Shown here: positions 1-8,485 of the stretch, piece by piece
Position numbering within the stretch: position 1 is the stretch's first letter
Layout: each line of letters starts with the position of its first letter
DNA from: Couchioplanes caeruleus
GTDB taxonomy: Bacteria; Actinomycetota; Actinomycetes; Mycobacteriales; Micromonosporaceae
Length of the DNA: 64,000 bases
Assembly: GCF_023499255.1 (NCBI RefSeq)
Contig: NZ_CP092183.1
Coordinates: forward strand, 7,684,501-7,748,500
Direction: 5' to 3'
The notes under the pieces: generated by a model
Seen by the model: the letters and a program-made list of their open reading frames with translations, nothing else
Told to the model about the DNA's origin: nothing
The model's database searches: none
Program-made: the position numbers and the translations under genes

Positions 1-979
1 CGTGCGTGAGCAGGTGGAACAGCGCCGCCGCGGGGGAACCGACCGCGAGCGCGCCGGTCATGTAGCCGATCTGGGACACCGTCGACCAGGCCAGCACCCG
101 TTTGAGGTCGTCCTGGGCGGTCGCCGACAACGCGCCGAGCAGCAGCGTGATCGACGCCATCACGCCCAGCACGGCCAGTGCCGCCGGTGACTGGGCGAAG
201 AGCGGGAAGAGGCGGAAGACCACGTACACGCCGGCGGCGACCATCGTGGCGGCGTGGATCAGCGCGGAGATCGGCGTCGGGCCGGCCATCGCGTCCGGCA
301 GCCAGGTGTGCAGCGGGAACTGCGCGCTCTTGCCCGCCACGCCGGCCAGGATGAGCAGTAGCGCGACCGTCGGGACGCCGCCGTGGGCCAGGATGTCGGA
401 GATCCGGAAGCTGCCCGCCCACACGCCGAGCCAGGCGATGCCGAGCAGGAACCCCACGTCGCCGACCCGGGTCACCAGGAACGCCTTCACGGCCGCCGCG
501 GGCGCCTCGGGAAGCCGCCGGTCGTGCCCGATCAACAGGTACGAGCACACACCCATGATCTCCCAGCCGAGCAGCAGGAGGATCAGGTCGTTCGCCGAGA
601 CGACGAGCAGCATGGCGCCGGTGAAGAGGCTGACCTGCGCGGCGTACGGGGCGTACCGCGAGTCGTCGTGCAGGTAGGCGACGGAGTACACCTGCACGCA
701 CAGCGCGACCACGGCGACGGCGACGGCCACGTACAGGGCGGCCGGTCCCAGCGAGAAGCCCAGCGTGACCGGCAGGTCCCCGAAGGTCACCCAGCGGTGC
801 GTGACCTCGATCGGCTCGTCGACCACGATCAGCAACACGACGGTGATCAGCAGAGCCAGCGCGGCGCCGCCGGTGCCGAGCGCTCTCGAAGCTTTGTGGT
901 CGGGCCTCAGGAGGAGACCGATCAGGCCCAGAAGCAGGGGTACGCCGGGGAGCAGCGGCGTCAGGACGTCGGCGGTCAT
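1..979 (-). CDS. nuoL: NADH-quinone oxidoreductase subunit L (partial)
   Basis: Proton-pumping membrane subunit of respiratory complex I, homologous to Mrp antiporters. The gene starts at 979 and runs off the left edge, so about 326 N-terminal residues are present. The translated sequence is strongly hydrophobic. It carries the conserved block LLLGWEIMGVCSYLLIG (about residues 135-151) followed by AVKAFLVTRVGDVGFLLG, both typical of NuoL/NuoM/MrpA proteins. The start overlaps the nuoK stop as ATGA, so translation is probably coupled in the nuoI-J-K-L run. MrpA is an alternative by sequence alone, but the adjoining nuoIJK genes settle it. Confidence 0.93.
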   Translation of the reverse strand, partial: MTADVLTPLLPGVPLLLGLIGLLLRPDHKASRALGTGGAALALLITVVLLIVVDEPIEVTHRWVTFGDLPVTLGFSLGPAALYVAVAVAVVALCVQVYSVAYLHDDSRYAPYAAQVSLFTGAMLLVVSANDLILLLLGWEIMGVCSYLLIGHDRRLPEAPAAAVKAFLVTRVGDVGFLLGIAWLGVWAGSFRISDILAHGGVPTVALLLILAGVAGKSAQFPLHTWLPDAMAGPTPISALIHAATMVAAGVYVVFRLFPLFAQSPAALAVLGVMASITLLLGALSATAQDDLKRVLAWSTVSQIGYMTGALAVGSPAAALFHLLTH

Positions 980-1296
980 CCGGCCTCCGGCTCATGGTGC
1001 AGCGCGACCTCGTCCACGTGTACGGCGGAGCGCATCCGGTAGTACTGCAGGACGATCGCGAGGCCCACGCCCACCTCGGCGGCGGCCAGCACGATCACGA
1101 ACAGGGCGAACGCCCCGCCGCGGTGGCCGCCCGGCGCCGGCAGGGTGACGTCGGCGGTCACCAGCAGCAGGTTCACGGCGTTGAGCATGAGCTCGACCGC
1201 CATCAGCACGAGGATCGCGTTGCGCCGGCGCAGGACGCCGTAGACGCCCAGGCCGAACAGCAGGGCGGCGGTGACGTACGGGATGACCGCGTGCAT
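976..1296 (-). CDS. nuoK: NADH-quinone oxidoreductase subunit K
   Basis: Small three-helix membrane subunit of complex I (106 aa, close to the usual 100). Two membrane glutamates expected for proton translocation are visible, E35 in MAVELMLNAVNL and E74 in VLAAAEVGVGLA. The C-terminal tail (HVDEVALHHEPEAG) is slightly longer and more charged than in E. coli. It overlaps nuoJ upstream and nuoL downstream as ATGA at both ends, so it is in the middle of a tightly coupled operon. Confidence 0.95.
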   Translation of the reverse strand: MHAVIPYVTAALLFGLGVYGVLRRRNAILVLMAVELMLNAVNLLLVTADVTLPAPGGHRGGAFALFVIVLAAAEVGVGLAIVLQYYRMRSAVHVDEVALHHEPEAG

Positions 1297-1829
1297 CAGA
1301 TCTCCGCTCCCGCGTGCTCTTCGTCGTTTTTCGGAACGCCGATGTCGGGGCGGGACAGGACGATGGCGCCTACCAGGGCGGAGAGCAGCAAGATCGACAG
1401 CACCTCGAACGGCAGCACCCAGGAGCCGAACAGCTCGGCGCCCATGCGGTCGGTCGTACCGGGTTCCGGCAGGGCGTAGATCGTCCAGCGGAAGGCGTCG
1501 ACGAGCAGGGCGGCGAGCCCCACCCCCACGCCGCCGCCGACGATCAGCGCGGGCCAGGCCGGCCGGTCGAGGTCCGGCGAGGGGCCGAGGGGTGCGCGGG
1601 TGAGCATGACCGCGAACAGCAGGAGGACGACGACGGCCCCGACGTACACCAGGACCTGCACCCAGGCGACCAGCTCCGCGCCGAGGACGAGGTAGAGGCC
1701 GGCCATCGCGCCGAGGCTGACCACCAGGTAGAGGCCGGCGCGCACGATCTGGGCGCTGGTGACGACGAGGGCGCCCGAGCCCACGGCGATGGCGCCGAGC
1801 GCCAGCAGCAGCGCGTCGGCGACGGTCAC
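1296..1829 (-). CDS. nuoJ: NADH-quinone oxidoreductase subunit J
   Basis: Membrane subunit of complex I (177 aa). The start is GTG at 1829, chosen because it overlaps the nuoI stop (GTGA) and opens directly into a transmembrane segment ([16 protein letters not shown]). The frame stays open further upstream, but that part lies inside nuoI. Helix 3 contains [18 protein letters not shown], the NuoJ region around the pi-bulge of the family. The C-terminus is followed by the ATGA overlap with nuoK. Confidence 0.93.
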   Translation of the reverse strand: MTVADALLLALGAIAVGSGALVVTSAQIVRAGLYLVVSLGAMAGLYLVLGAELVAWVQVLVYVGAVVVLLLFAVMLTRAPLGPSPDLDRPAWPALIVGGGVGVGLAALLVDAFRWTIYALPEPGTTDRMGAELFGSWVLPFEVLSILLLSALVGAIVLSRPDIGVPKNDEEHAGAEI

Positions 1830-2455
1830 CGGCCCTCTCCCGGCTCCGCTTTCTCCCCCGGCTCGACCTTCGCGGCCGGTCCGGGGCGGGTCGCTGCCGG
1901 GCGGGCTGTCTTGGCCGGAGTGGCCGCGCCCGGGCCGGCGGCCTTGCGAGCGGCCGTGGCCTCCTCCTTCGACGGCTCGCCGAGCACGTCGTGGGCGGGC
2001 GGCGGCGGCACGGTCGGCATCCACTCGCCGAGGCGCTGCTTGTCGTGCAGCAGGTCGAGCACGTCCAGCTCCGAATACTCGAACTCGGGCGACCAGTGCA
2101 GGGCGTCGAACGGGCACACCTCGATGCAGATCCCGCAGTACATGCACAGCGAGAAGTCGATGTCGAACCGGTCGAGCACGTTGCGCTGCCGGGCCCGCGC
2201 CGCGCCGGGGACGACGACCTCCTCCTTGTGGGAGTCGATGTAGATGCACCAGTCCGGGCACTCCCGCGCGCACAGCATGCAGACCGTGCAGTTCTCCTCC
2301 AGCAGCGCGATGACCCCGCGCGAGCGCGGCGGCAGCTCGGGCTCGACGTCGGGATACTGCTGGGTGCCGGACCGCCTGGTCATCGTCTTGAGCGTCACGG
2401 CGAGCCCGTCGAGAAGGCCCTTGCCGGGCGCGGACCGCTCCCCGTGCTCACTCAT
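1826..2455 (-). CDS. nuoI: NADH-quinone oxidoreductase subunit I (2x4Fe-4S)
   Basis: Ferredoxin-like arm subunit carrying clusters N6a and N6b. Two complete Cys sets are present: [12 protein letters not shown] (C56, C59, C62, C66) and [12 protein letters not shown] (C104, C107, C110, C114). At 209 aa it is longer than usual because of a Pro/Ala/Lys-rich tail after about residue 150. It is the first gene of the second nuo segment. The 277 bases upstream (2456-2732) separate it from a divergent secreted-protein gene and should hold both promoters. I recognise no specific operator there, only an AT-rich patch near 2636-2660. Confidence 0.94.
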   Translation of the reverse strand: MSEHGERSAPGKGLLDGLAVTLKTMTRRSGTQQYPDVEPELPPRSRGVIALLEENCTVCMLCARECPDWCIYIDSHKEEVVVPGAARARQRNVLDRFDIDFSLCMYCGICIEVCPFDALHWSPEFEYSELDVLDLLHDKQRLGEWMPTVPPPPAHDVLGEPSKEEATAARKAAGPGAATPAKTARPAATRPGPAAKVEPGEKAEPGEGR

Positions 2456-2732
2456 AACCGCATATCCTGCCCGGTCGCCGGACCGGAGGCGAGCACACCC
2501 CCACCAGATCTTCCAGTACGGCGATTTGTCCGTTTCTTCCGGACGCCCTCATCCTCCGTTCGAGGCCCGAGTTCGTCGGCGTCACGGCGTAGCGGGGGAT
2601 TTGCCTGCGAGGTCACTGTTCAGTGGGTTCACAGTTTTGATCGTAAATAAAGATGATCGTCAGTTTGCGTCCCGTGTGTCCGGTTACTGAGCTGCTCGAC
2701 AGCAAGCCACCGACCACAGTGGAGGAACGCTG

Positions 2733-3155
2733 ATGACCGTCACCACCCGTACCCGGGCCGGCCTGACCGCCGCGCTCGCCGCCACCGGCGCCACCGCCCT
2801 GCTGGGCGCCACCGTTCAGCCTGCTGCGGCCGCGCCCACCGCGCAGCAGGCGACGCCGTGCGTGCAGAAGGTCGCCGTCGTCAACAACGGCGGCTTCGTC
2901 ATGAACTTCCAGATCACCACCCGGGACGGGCAGCTGTCCGCGCCGACCGACGACTACCCGATCAACCAGTGGCGACTGGTCGACCTGACCTCCACGGCCC
3001 TGGACGAGGGCGTGGACGTGCGGCCGCTCGTGCACGCCACCGCCGGGGATGACGTGCTCGGCAACAACTTCGTGTCGTACTGCGCGAACGGGCAGACGGC
3101 CACGTACACGGCCAGCGGCACCACGCTCAACTACACCGTCACGCTGCTGACCTGA
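2733..3155 (+). CDS. Small secreted protein of unknown function
   Basis: A 140 aa exported protein. The N-terminus is a signal peptide: basic TTRTRAG, a hydrophobic Ala/Leu stretch to about residue 27, and cleavage probably after PAAAA. The mature part has two cysteines (CVQK near residue 43 and SYCANG near 117) and looks beta-rich (NGGFVMNFQITTRDG, ATYTASGTTLNYTVTLLT). I do not recognise a named family. A good ribosome binding site (GGAGG, 7 nt spacing) precedes the ATG. It sits between two halves of the nuo cluster and is convergent with the HxlR gene. Confidence 0.8.
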   Translation: MTVTTRTRAGLTAALAATGATALLGATVQPAAAAPTAQQATPCVQKVAVVNNGGFVMNFQITTRDGQLSAPTDDYPINQWRLVDLTSTALDEGVDVRPLVHATAGDDVLGNNFVSYCANGQTATYTASGTTLNYTVTLLT

Positions 3156-3164
3156 TCCGTCCCG

Positions 3165-3181
3165 CCGGCCACGACGGCCGG
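3165..3181. terminator. Possible bidirectional stem-loop
   Basis: CCGGCC-ACGAC-GGCCGG forms a 6-bp stem between the convergent secreted-protein and HxlR genes. There is no T-run, so this is only a candidate terminator. Confidence 0.35.
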
Positions 3182-3202
3182 GTGGCCCGCGCCGCCCGGC
3201 CG

Positions 3203-3589
3203 TCAGCCCGCCGAGTCGAAGGCGCTGCGGGCAGCCTCGATGTGGCCCAGATAGCGGTGGGTCCAATCGCACATGCCGCTGACCGTCTCCCGCAGGGCCC
3301 GGCCCGGTTCGGTGAGCGCGTACTCGACGCGGGGCGGGATCGTGGGGTGGACCGTGCGCTCGACAAGGCCGTACCGCTCGAGCATGCGCAGGTTCTGGGT
3401 GAGCATCTTGTGGCTGATGCCCTCGATCTCCCTACGGACCTCGGTGAAGCGCAACGTCCGGTCACCGAGGCTCTCGATGATCAACAGGGCCCACTTGTTG
3501 GCCACGTCGGAGAAGATTTCCCGCGCCAGCGAGTCCGCACGGGTCAGATCCGCCTCGTCGAGACCGCCGCCGGCCTGCTTGGTCACCAT
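3203..3589 (-). CDS. HxlR-family winged-helix transcriptional regulator
   Basis: A 128 aa DNA-binding regulator. The HxlR hallmark runs through most of the protein: IFSDVANKWALLIIESLGD, then LRFTEVRREIEGISHKMLTQNLRMLERYGLVERTVHPTIPP with the expected VEYALTEPG wing. It is transcribed away from the RidA-like gene with 92 bp between the starts, so it probably controls that neighbour. HxlR proteins commonly answer to reactive carbonyl or redox signals. I see no cysteine in this protein, so a direct thiol switch is unlikely. An imperfect GGTT-N7-AACC repeat at 3646-3660 in the shared spacer is a weak operator candidate. Confidence 0.9.
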   Translation of the reverse strand: MVTKQAGGGLDEADLTRADSLAREIFSDVANKWALLIIESLGDRTLRFTEVRREIEGISHKMLTQNLRMLERYGLVERTVHPTIPPRVEYALTEPGRALRETVSGMCDWTHRYLGHIEAARSAFDSAG

Positions 3590-3681
3590 CGGGTTCCCCA
3601 GTCACGAAAAAGTGCGCTCTACCCTGCCGCCAGGCACTCTCCTACGGTTCCTGGGTAACCACAAGTGACCAGGAGGCAGGC

Positions 3682-4089
3682 ATGACCATCACGCTGGTGA
3701 ACCCCACCGGATTGCCGACCGTCGACGTGTACCGGCAGGTGTCGGTGGCGACCGGATCGAAGCTGATCTTCGTTGCCGGCCAGGTGGCCTGGGACGCGGA
3801 CGGGAAGACGGTCGACGAGGGCGACCTGGCCGCGCAGGTCGAGCAGTGCTACCTCAACGTCGGCACCGCGCTGGCCGGGGTCGGCGCCTCCTTCCGCGAC
3901 GTGGCGAAGCTCAACGTCCACGTCGCCGGCTGGACCCCGGACCAGATGCCCGCGCTCCTGGACGGCATCGCCCGCGCGGCCGCACGGCTGGGTACACCCG
4001 TGACGCCGCCGGCCACGCTGCTGGGTGTGGCGGCTCTCGACGTACCCGAGCATCTGGTCGAGGTCGAAGCCACCGCGGTCATCGACTGA
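3682..4089 (+). CDS. RidA-family (YjgF/YER057c) enamine/imine deaminase-like protein
   Basis: A 135 aa trimeric RidA-family protein, the usual family length. Visible features are VSVATGSKLIFVAGQVAWDADGKTV, the LNVGTALAGVGASFRDVAKLNVHVAGW block, and the C-terminal VAALDVPEHLVEVEATAVI. Authentic RidA enzymes have an Arg in the C-terminal motif (about 105). Here the corresponding stretch PPATLLGVAALDVPEHLVEVEA lacks the usual R-x-x-V context, so activity on aminoacrylate is uncertain. A strong AGGAGG ribosome site precedes the ATG. It is divergent from the HxlR regulator and ends 9 bp from the end of nuoH. Confidence 0.88.
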   Translation: MTITLVNPTGLPTVDVYRQVSVATGSKLIFVAGQVAWDADGKTVDEGDLAAQVEQCYLNVGTALAGVGASFRDVAKLNVHVAGWTPDQMPALLDGIARAAARLGTPVTPPATLLGVAALDVPEHLVEVEATAVID

Positions 4090-4098
4090 CCGGGCGGG

Positions 4099-5058
4099 TC
4101 AGAGCGCGACCTTCACCGCCGCGGTGAGCACCAGCTGGCCCAGCGACACCGGCACCAGCACCAGCCAGCAGAGGCGCTGGAGCTGGTCCTCGCGCAGCCG
4201 CGGGTAGCTCACCCGCAACCAGATGATCACGAACGAGACCGCGAAGATCTTGACGAGCGTCCAGAGCCAGCCGAGGTGGTCCGCGGCCGGCCCGTGCCAG
4301 CCGCCGAGGAACAGCACGGTGGTGAGCGCGGCGATCACGACGATGCCGACGTACTCGGCGAGCAGGAAGAACGCGAAGCGCAGCCCGGTGTACTCGGTCA
4401 TGTAGCCGAACACCAGCTCCGAGTCGGCGATCGGCATGTCGAACGGGGGCCGGCGGATCTCGGCCAGGCCGGAGACGAAGAACACCAACGCGGCCGGCGC
4501 CTGCCACAGCAGCCACCACGGAGACCAGGCCTCGACGATCCCCGGCAGGCTCAGCGTGCCCGCGGCCATGGCGACGCTCGCCGCGGACAACACCAGCGGC
4601 AGCTCGTAGCCGAGGAGCTGGGCGGCGCCCCGCAAGCCGCCGAGCAGGCTGTACTTGTTCGCCGACGCCCACGCGGACATGAGCACGGCGACGACGCCCA
4701 CGCCGAGCACGGCGAGCACGAAGAACAGACCGACGTCGAGGGCCTGGGCGACCAGGCCACCGGGCCCGAGCGGCACGGCCAGCAGCACCAACAGGTACGG
4801 GAACAGCGCGACGATCGGCGCCAGCTGGAACACCCGGCGGTCGGCGTCCCGCGGGGTGATGTCCTCCTTCTGCACGAACTTGACGCCGTCGGCGACGAGT
4901 TGCGCCCAGCCGTGGAAGGCGCCCGCGTACATGGGACCCAGCCGGCCCTGCATGTGCGCCATGACCTTGTGTTCGGCCTGCCCGACGACGAGCGGCAGCA
5001 CGAGGAAGGCGGCGACGACCGCGACGACCCGGACGAGCAGGTCGAGCCAGAGCGGCAT
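4099..5058 (-). CDS. nuoH: NADH-quinone oxidoreductase subunit H
   Basis: Quinone-site membrane subunit of complex I (319 aa). Conserved blocks are EHKVMAHMQGRLGPMYAG (about 29-46), the loop KEDITPRDADRRVFQLAP, a Q-site loop with AEIRRPPFDMPIADSELVFG, and YTGLRFAFFLLAEY. The start overlaps the nuoC stop (ATGA). Downstream, convergent to it, is the RidA-like gene, so this nuo segment (C-H) ends here and is physically cut off from nuoI by about 1.6 kb. Confidence 0.95.
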   Translation of the reverse strand: MPLWLDLLVRVVAVVAAFLVLPLVVGQAEHKVMAHMQGRLGPMYAGAFHGWAQLVADGVKFVQKEDITPRDADRRVFQLAPIVALFPYLLVLLAVPLGPGGLVAQALDVGLFFVLAVLGVGVVAVLMSAWASANKYSLLGGLRGAAQLLGYELPLVLSAASVAMAAGTLSLPGIVEAWSPWWLLWQAPAALVFFVSGLAEIRRPPFDMPIADSELVFGYMTEYTGLRFAFFLLAEYVGIVVIAALTTVLFLGGWHGPAADHLGWLWTLVKIFAVSFVIIWLRVSYPRLREDQLQRLCWLVLVPVSLGQLVLTAAVKVAL

Positions 5059-6227
5059 CAGCGCGTCCCCTCGTCGTCTTCGTCGGCGTTCGGCGCGGGC
5101 GCAGCGTCCGCGTTTCGGCCCGGCGCAGCGTCCGCGTTTCGGGCCGGCGCAGCGTCCGCGTTTCGGGCCGGCGCGTCGGCGGGCGCGGCGTCGGTGTTTT
5201 GGGCCGCCGCGGCGTCGGCGGCGTCGGCCGCCTCCGCAGCGCTGGCCGCCCCAGCGGCGTGGGCGTGGGTGGAGGGCGGACCGGGGGGCGGCGTGGTCTC
5301 GGCCGCCGGGCCGGAGGGGGCGGGCGGTGCGGCCTCGGCCTCGGGGCGCGCGGCGGAGGCGGAGGCGGGCGGCGTGGTCTCCGCCGGGTCTTGGGCGGGC
5401 GGCCTGGTCTCGGCCTTGGGGTCGCCGGGGGTGGCGCGGTCCGGGATGTCGCGAACGGGGCGATCACCCGGGGCGGGACGGGCCGGACGTGCGGGGCCCT
5501 CCCCCACCGGGCGGGCCGGGCGGGCCGGGCGGTCCCCCGCGGGGCGCGCGAGGCGGTCGCCGGACGGGCGGGCGCCGGGGGCGCGGCGGGCCGGGGTCTC
5601 CGGGGGTGGGACCTTGCCCTTGAGCGGGCCCCAGTCGTTCGGGTCCGGTACGCCCGGCGGGCGCATCGGGGCGCGCTTGGCCACGCCGGCCTCCGACTCG
5701 CCCGGTTCCTTCGCGCCCGGCCAGGCCTTCGCGACGCGGGAGGCCAGGACGAACTCCTTGCGCAGCGGGTGACCCTCGAACTCCGGCGGGAGCAGCAGCG
5801 GGCGCAGGTCGGGGTGGCGGTCGAAGCCGATGCCGAACATCTCGTGGGTTTCGCGTTCGTGCCAGGTTGCGCCCGCGTACAGGTCGACGACCGACTCCAC
5901 GACCGGGTTCTCGCGGGGCACGCGGGTGCGGATCAGCAGGCCGTGCTTGCGTCGCGTGGACCACAGGTGGGCCACGACGGTGAAGCCTTCGTCGAGCTCG
6001 TCGACCGCGGACAGCCAGTCGAAGTAGTCGCAGCCGAGGGCGCCGGGGTCTCGGGCGGCGCGCAGCGCGGTCCACCACAGCGCCGGGGGAACGTCGAGGA
6101 CCGCGCGTTCGTGGCCCGGGCCGCCGCCGGACACGCTCGTGGTCAGCGCCGAAGGGTCCACGGGGGCGTCGGCATCGTCGGCCGTCAGCAGCGCGACCAT
6201 CCGCTCGCCGACCTCTTCGGGCGTCAT
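5058..6227 (-). CDS. nuoC: NADH-quinone oxidoreductase subunit C with long disordered tail
   Basis: Complex I 30-kDa subunit. Residues 1-165 hold the NuoC domain, with the signature WHERETHEMFGIGFDRHPDL at 122-141 followed by LLLPPEFEGHPLRKEF. After that comes an unusual tail of about 220 residues rich in Pro, Ala, Arg and Glu. It ends in Asn-Ala-Asp-Ala-Ala-Pro repeats and an acidic terminus (NADEDDEG). The ATG at 6227 was chosen because AGGA lies 8 nt upstream; an ATG at 6236 has the SD too close. No nuoD domain is fused and no nuoD follows, although nuoD normally comes directly after nuoC. The gene is coupled to nuoH by ATGA. Confidence 0.92.
   Translation of the reverse strand: MTPEEVGERMVALLTADDADAPVDPSALTTSVSGGGPGHERAVLDVPPALWWTALRAARDPGALGCDYFDWLSAVDELDEGFTVVAHLWSTRRKHGLLIRTRVPRENPVVESVVDLYAGATWHERETHEMFGIGFDRHPDLRPLLLPPEFEGHPLRKEFVLASRVAKAWPGAKEPGESEAGVAKRAPMRPPGVPDPNDWGPLKGKVPPPETPARRAPGARPSGDRLARPAGDRPARPARPVGEGPARPARPAPGDRPVRDIPDRATPGDPKAETRPPAQDPAETTPPASASAARPEAEAAPPAPSGPAAETTPPPGPPSTHAHAAGAASAAEAADAADAAAAQNTDAAPADAPARNADAAPARNADAAPGRNADAAPAPNADEDDEGTR
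5101..5172. repeat. Three 24-bp tandem repeats in the nuoC tail
   Basis: Units at 5101-5124, 5125-5148 and 5149-5172 differ at a single base. They encode the repeated octapeptide of the NuoC C-terminal tail (NADAAP plus two variable residues). The copies are nearly identical at DNA level, which points to recent slippage. Confidence 0.9.
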
Positions 6228-6328
6228 GCCGACCATCCTATGATCCGGCCCGGCCGGCCCCGGTCCCGCGGCCGCGAGCCTGTGGATAACGCGGGCCCGC
6301 TCGGCCGCGGAGACCGGACCGGGCGGCG

Positions 6329-6506
6329 AAGGCCGGCCGGCAGCAAGGAGGCGGACCGACCAGGAGGCCGGCGGGCGGCAAGAAGGGAGACCGGCCGGGA
6401 AGGCCGGCCGGCAGCATGAAAGCGGATCGGCCATGAAGGCCGACCGGCAGCATGAAGGCAGACCGGCCAGGAAGGCCCACCGGCGGCAAGAAGGCGGACC
6501 GGCCGG
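6329..6506. repeat. Five-unit 36-bp tandem array downstream of the DUF2252 gene
   Basis: Degenerate units start at 6329, 6365, 6400, 6436 and 6472. Each has the form AAGGCCGGCCGGCAGCA followed by a GGCGGACCGGCC-type half. The array fills most of the 301-bp gap 6228-6528 between the DUF2252 stop and the nuoC start. The frame stays open across it, but as a 12-residue Leu/Pro/Gly repeat with no plausible start, so I do not call a gene. The nuoC promoter and leader must lie within or next to the array. Confidence 0.9.
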
Positions 6507-6528
6507 CAGCGGAAGAAGGCGGCCCGGG

Positions 6529-7833
6529 TCAGGCGAGGCCGGGGAGGCGGCCGTTGCGGAAAAGGTCGACGAAGTCCTGGTGGTCCTCGCGGGCCTGGTC
6601 GCCGTACCGGTGGGCGAACTCGACCAGCAGCCCCACGAAGCCGGCCTCGTCCTTGTCGACCGCCGCCACGATGGACTCCTCCGTCGAGAAGTCGACCAGG
6701 TCGTGGCTGGACTCGTCGTCGGCGACCGAGTGCATGCGGGCCACCGCGCGGCCCAGGTCGGCGAGGACGCCGGTCAGTTCCTCCGGCTCGTTGACGTCGG
6801 ACCAGTCGAGGTCGCTGGCGTACGGGGAGACCTCCGCGACCAGCTGGCCGACGCCGTTGAGCTCGGTGTAGCCCAGCCACGGGTCGGCGTGGGCCTGCAG
6901 CGCCCGCTGCGACTCGGCCGTACGGTGACCCTGGTGCTGGAAGTAGCCGCGGACCCGTTCGTCGTCGATCCAGCGGGCGACCGCCGGGACCTGGGCCTGC
7001 TTCATGTAGATGATGACGTCGTTCTCCAGCGCCTGGGTGTGCCCCTCGAGCAGGAGGTTGTACGAGGGCAGCCCGGCCGAGCCGATGCCCACGCCCTTGC
7101 GCAGCTTGATGTCCTTGATGTTCGCCGACACGCCCGTGCCCTGTGAGGGCAGGGTGTGCAGGTAGTTCTGGAAGGCCGCGGTGACCGTGGCGGCGGTGGC
7201 CTCGTCGACCTCGTACACGCCGTCGCCGAGCGAGAAGCGGCGCTCGTAGTCGTCGACCGTGGTCTGTGCGGCGAGCAGGTCCACCCGGGTGTTGAGCCGG
7301 GCCTCCTGGAGCACGCGGCGCAGGACGCCGTCGGCGTTGTCCAGGGTGATCGAGCCGATGGCGTCGTCGCCGCCGTGCGCGATGGCCCGCAGCTCCGTCA
7401 GGTACGCGTCCGCGAACGTCGTGACCAGCGAGGTGATCACGTCGTCGGAGAGGGCCTTGCTGTAGCCGATGAGGGCGACGCTGGCCGCGAAGCGCTTGAG
7501 GTCCCAGATGAACGGGCCGACGTACGCCTCGTCGAAGTCGTTGACGTTGAAGACGAGCTGACCGGAGGAGTTCATGTACGTGCCGAAGTTCTCGGCGTGC
7601 AGGTCGCCGTGGATCCACACCCGGCTGGTCCGCTCGTCGAGGAACCGGTCGTCGCGGAACGGGCCGGTCAGATCCGCGTAGAACAGGGACGCGCTGCCCC
7701 GGTAGAACGCGAACGGCGACGCCGCCATCTTCCGGAACTTGCGCCGGAACGCCGCCGGATCGATCGCCATCAGCTCGCCGAATTCCCTGGTCAGCACGTC
7801 GATGATGACGTCGGCCCGCGGTTGGTCGCTCAT
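6529..7833 (-). CDS. DUF2252 family protein (kinase-like fold)
   Basis: A 434 aa cytoplasmic protein of the uncharacterised DUF2252 family. The recognisable blocks are FRKMAASPFAFYRGSASLFY, RVWIHGDLHAENFGTY and LVFNVNDFDEAYVGPFIWDLKR. The GDLHxxNFG and NDFD pair resembles the catalytic loop and metal-binding Asp of aminoglycoside-phosphotransferase-like kinases. A nucleotide-dependent function is therefore plausible but unproven. The ATG at 7833 begins MSDQPRAD; the upstream open frame is discarded because it crosses the promoter region shared with the divergent sigma factor gene. The gene lies inside the nuo cluster, between nuoB and nuoC. Confidence 0.88.
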   Translation of the reverse strand: MSDQPRADVIIDVLTREFGELMAIDPAAFRRKFRKMAASPFAFYRGSASLFYADLTGPFRDDRFLDERTSRVWIHGDLHAENFGTYMNSSGQLVFNVNDFDEAYVGPFIWDLKRFAASVALIGYSKALSDDVITSLVTTFADAYLTELRAIAHGGDDAIGSITLDNADGVLRRVLQEARLNTRVDLLAAQTTVDDYERRFSLGDGVYEVDEATAATVTAAFQNYLHTLPSQGTGVSANIKDIKLRKGVGIGSAGLPSYNLLLEGHTQALENDVIIYMKQAQVPAVARWIDDERVRGYFQHQGHRTAESQRALQAHADPWLGYTELNGVGQLVAEVSPYASDLDWSDVNEPEELTGVLADLGRAVARMHSVADDESSHDLVDFSTEESIVAAVDKDEAGFVGLLVEFAHRYGDQAREDHQDFVDLFRNGRLPGLA

Positions 7834-7978
7834 GATCGCCAAGGGTAGACCTCGCTGGCTATACCTGTATGTCACAGACACGACGAAGCGACGGACGGAC
7901 CGTGACCCGTTCGTGATCTTCTCGCGCAATCGGGCGCCTCGGCGGCGCGTGTGTGAGGCACATCCCGGGAAGGAGCCC

Positions 7979-8485
7979 ATGCGCGACGCTGAGGACTTCG
8001 ACACGTTCTACGCGACGTCCGCGCGTCGCGTCCTGGCCCACGTCTCGATGATGGTCGGCGGGCAGGCCGAGGCCGAGGACGCCGTCGCGGAGGCGTACCT
8101 GCGGGCGTGGAACCGGTGGCAGAGGATCAGCCGGTACGACGACCCGGAGGCCTGGGTACGCCGCGTCGCGTACCGGCAGGCGGTGAGCACCTGGCGCAAG
8201 GCCGTCAGCCGGCTGCAGGCACACCGCCGGGACGCGGTCGACGGGCACGTCGAGGCGCTCAACCCGGACCACGTCGCGGTGGTCGAGGCGCTGCGCCGGA
8301 TACCCCCCGGCCAGCGCCGCGTGATCGTCCTGCACCACCTCGCCGGGCTGAGCGTGACCGAGATCCACCGGGAGACCGGCCTGCCGGCGGGGACGATCAC
8401 CACCTGGCTGGCCCGGGGGCGGCGCGCCCTGGCGGAGCATCTGACCGAGGACACTGCGATGGGTCGGGAGGGACGCGATGTCTGA
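7979..8485 (+). CDS. ECF sigma factor (SigE/SACE-like)
   Basis: A 168 aa RNA polymerase sigma-70 factor of the extracytoplasmic-function type. Region 2 is AYLRAWNRWQRISRYDDPEAW (about 41-61) and region 4 carries the helix-turn-helix LHHLAGLSVTEIHRETGLPAGTITTWLARGRRAL (about 120-153). No extra C-terminal domain is present. AAGGAG sits 3 nt before the ATG, which sets the start. The stop overlaps the next gene by 8 nt, the usual sigma/anti-sigma arrangement. It is divergent from the DUF2252 gene, with 145 bp between starts. Confidence 0.92.
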   Translation: MRDAEDFDTFYATSARRVLAHVSMMVGGQAEAEDAVAEAYLRAWNRWQRISRYDDPEAWVRRVAYRQAVSTWRKAVSRLQAHRRDAVDGHVEALNPDHVAVVEALRRIPPGQRRVIVLHHLAGLSVTEIHRETGLPAGTITTWLARGRRALAEHLTEDTAMGREGRDV

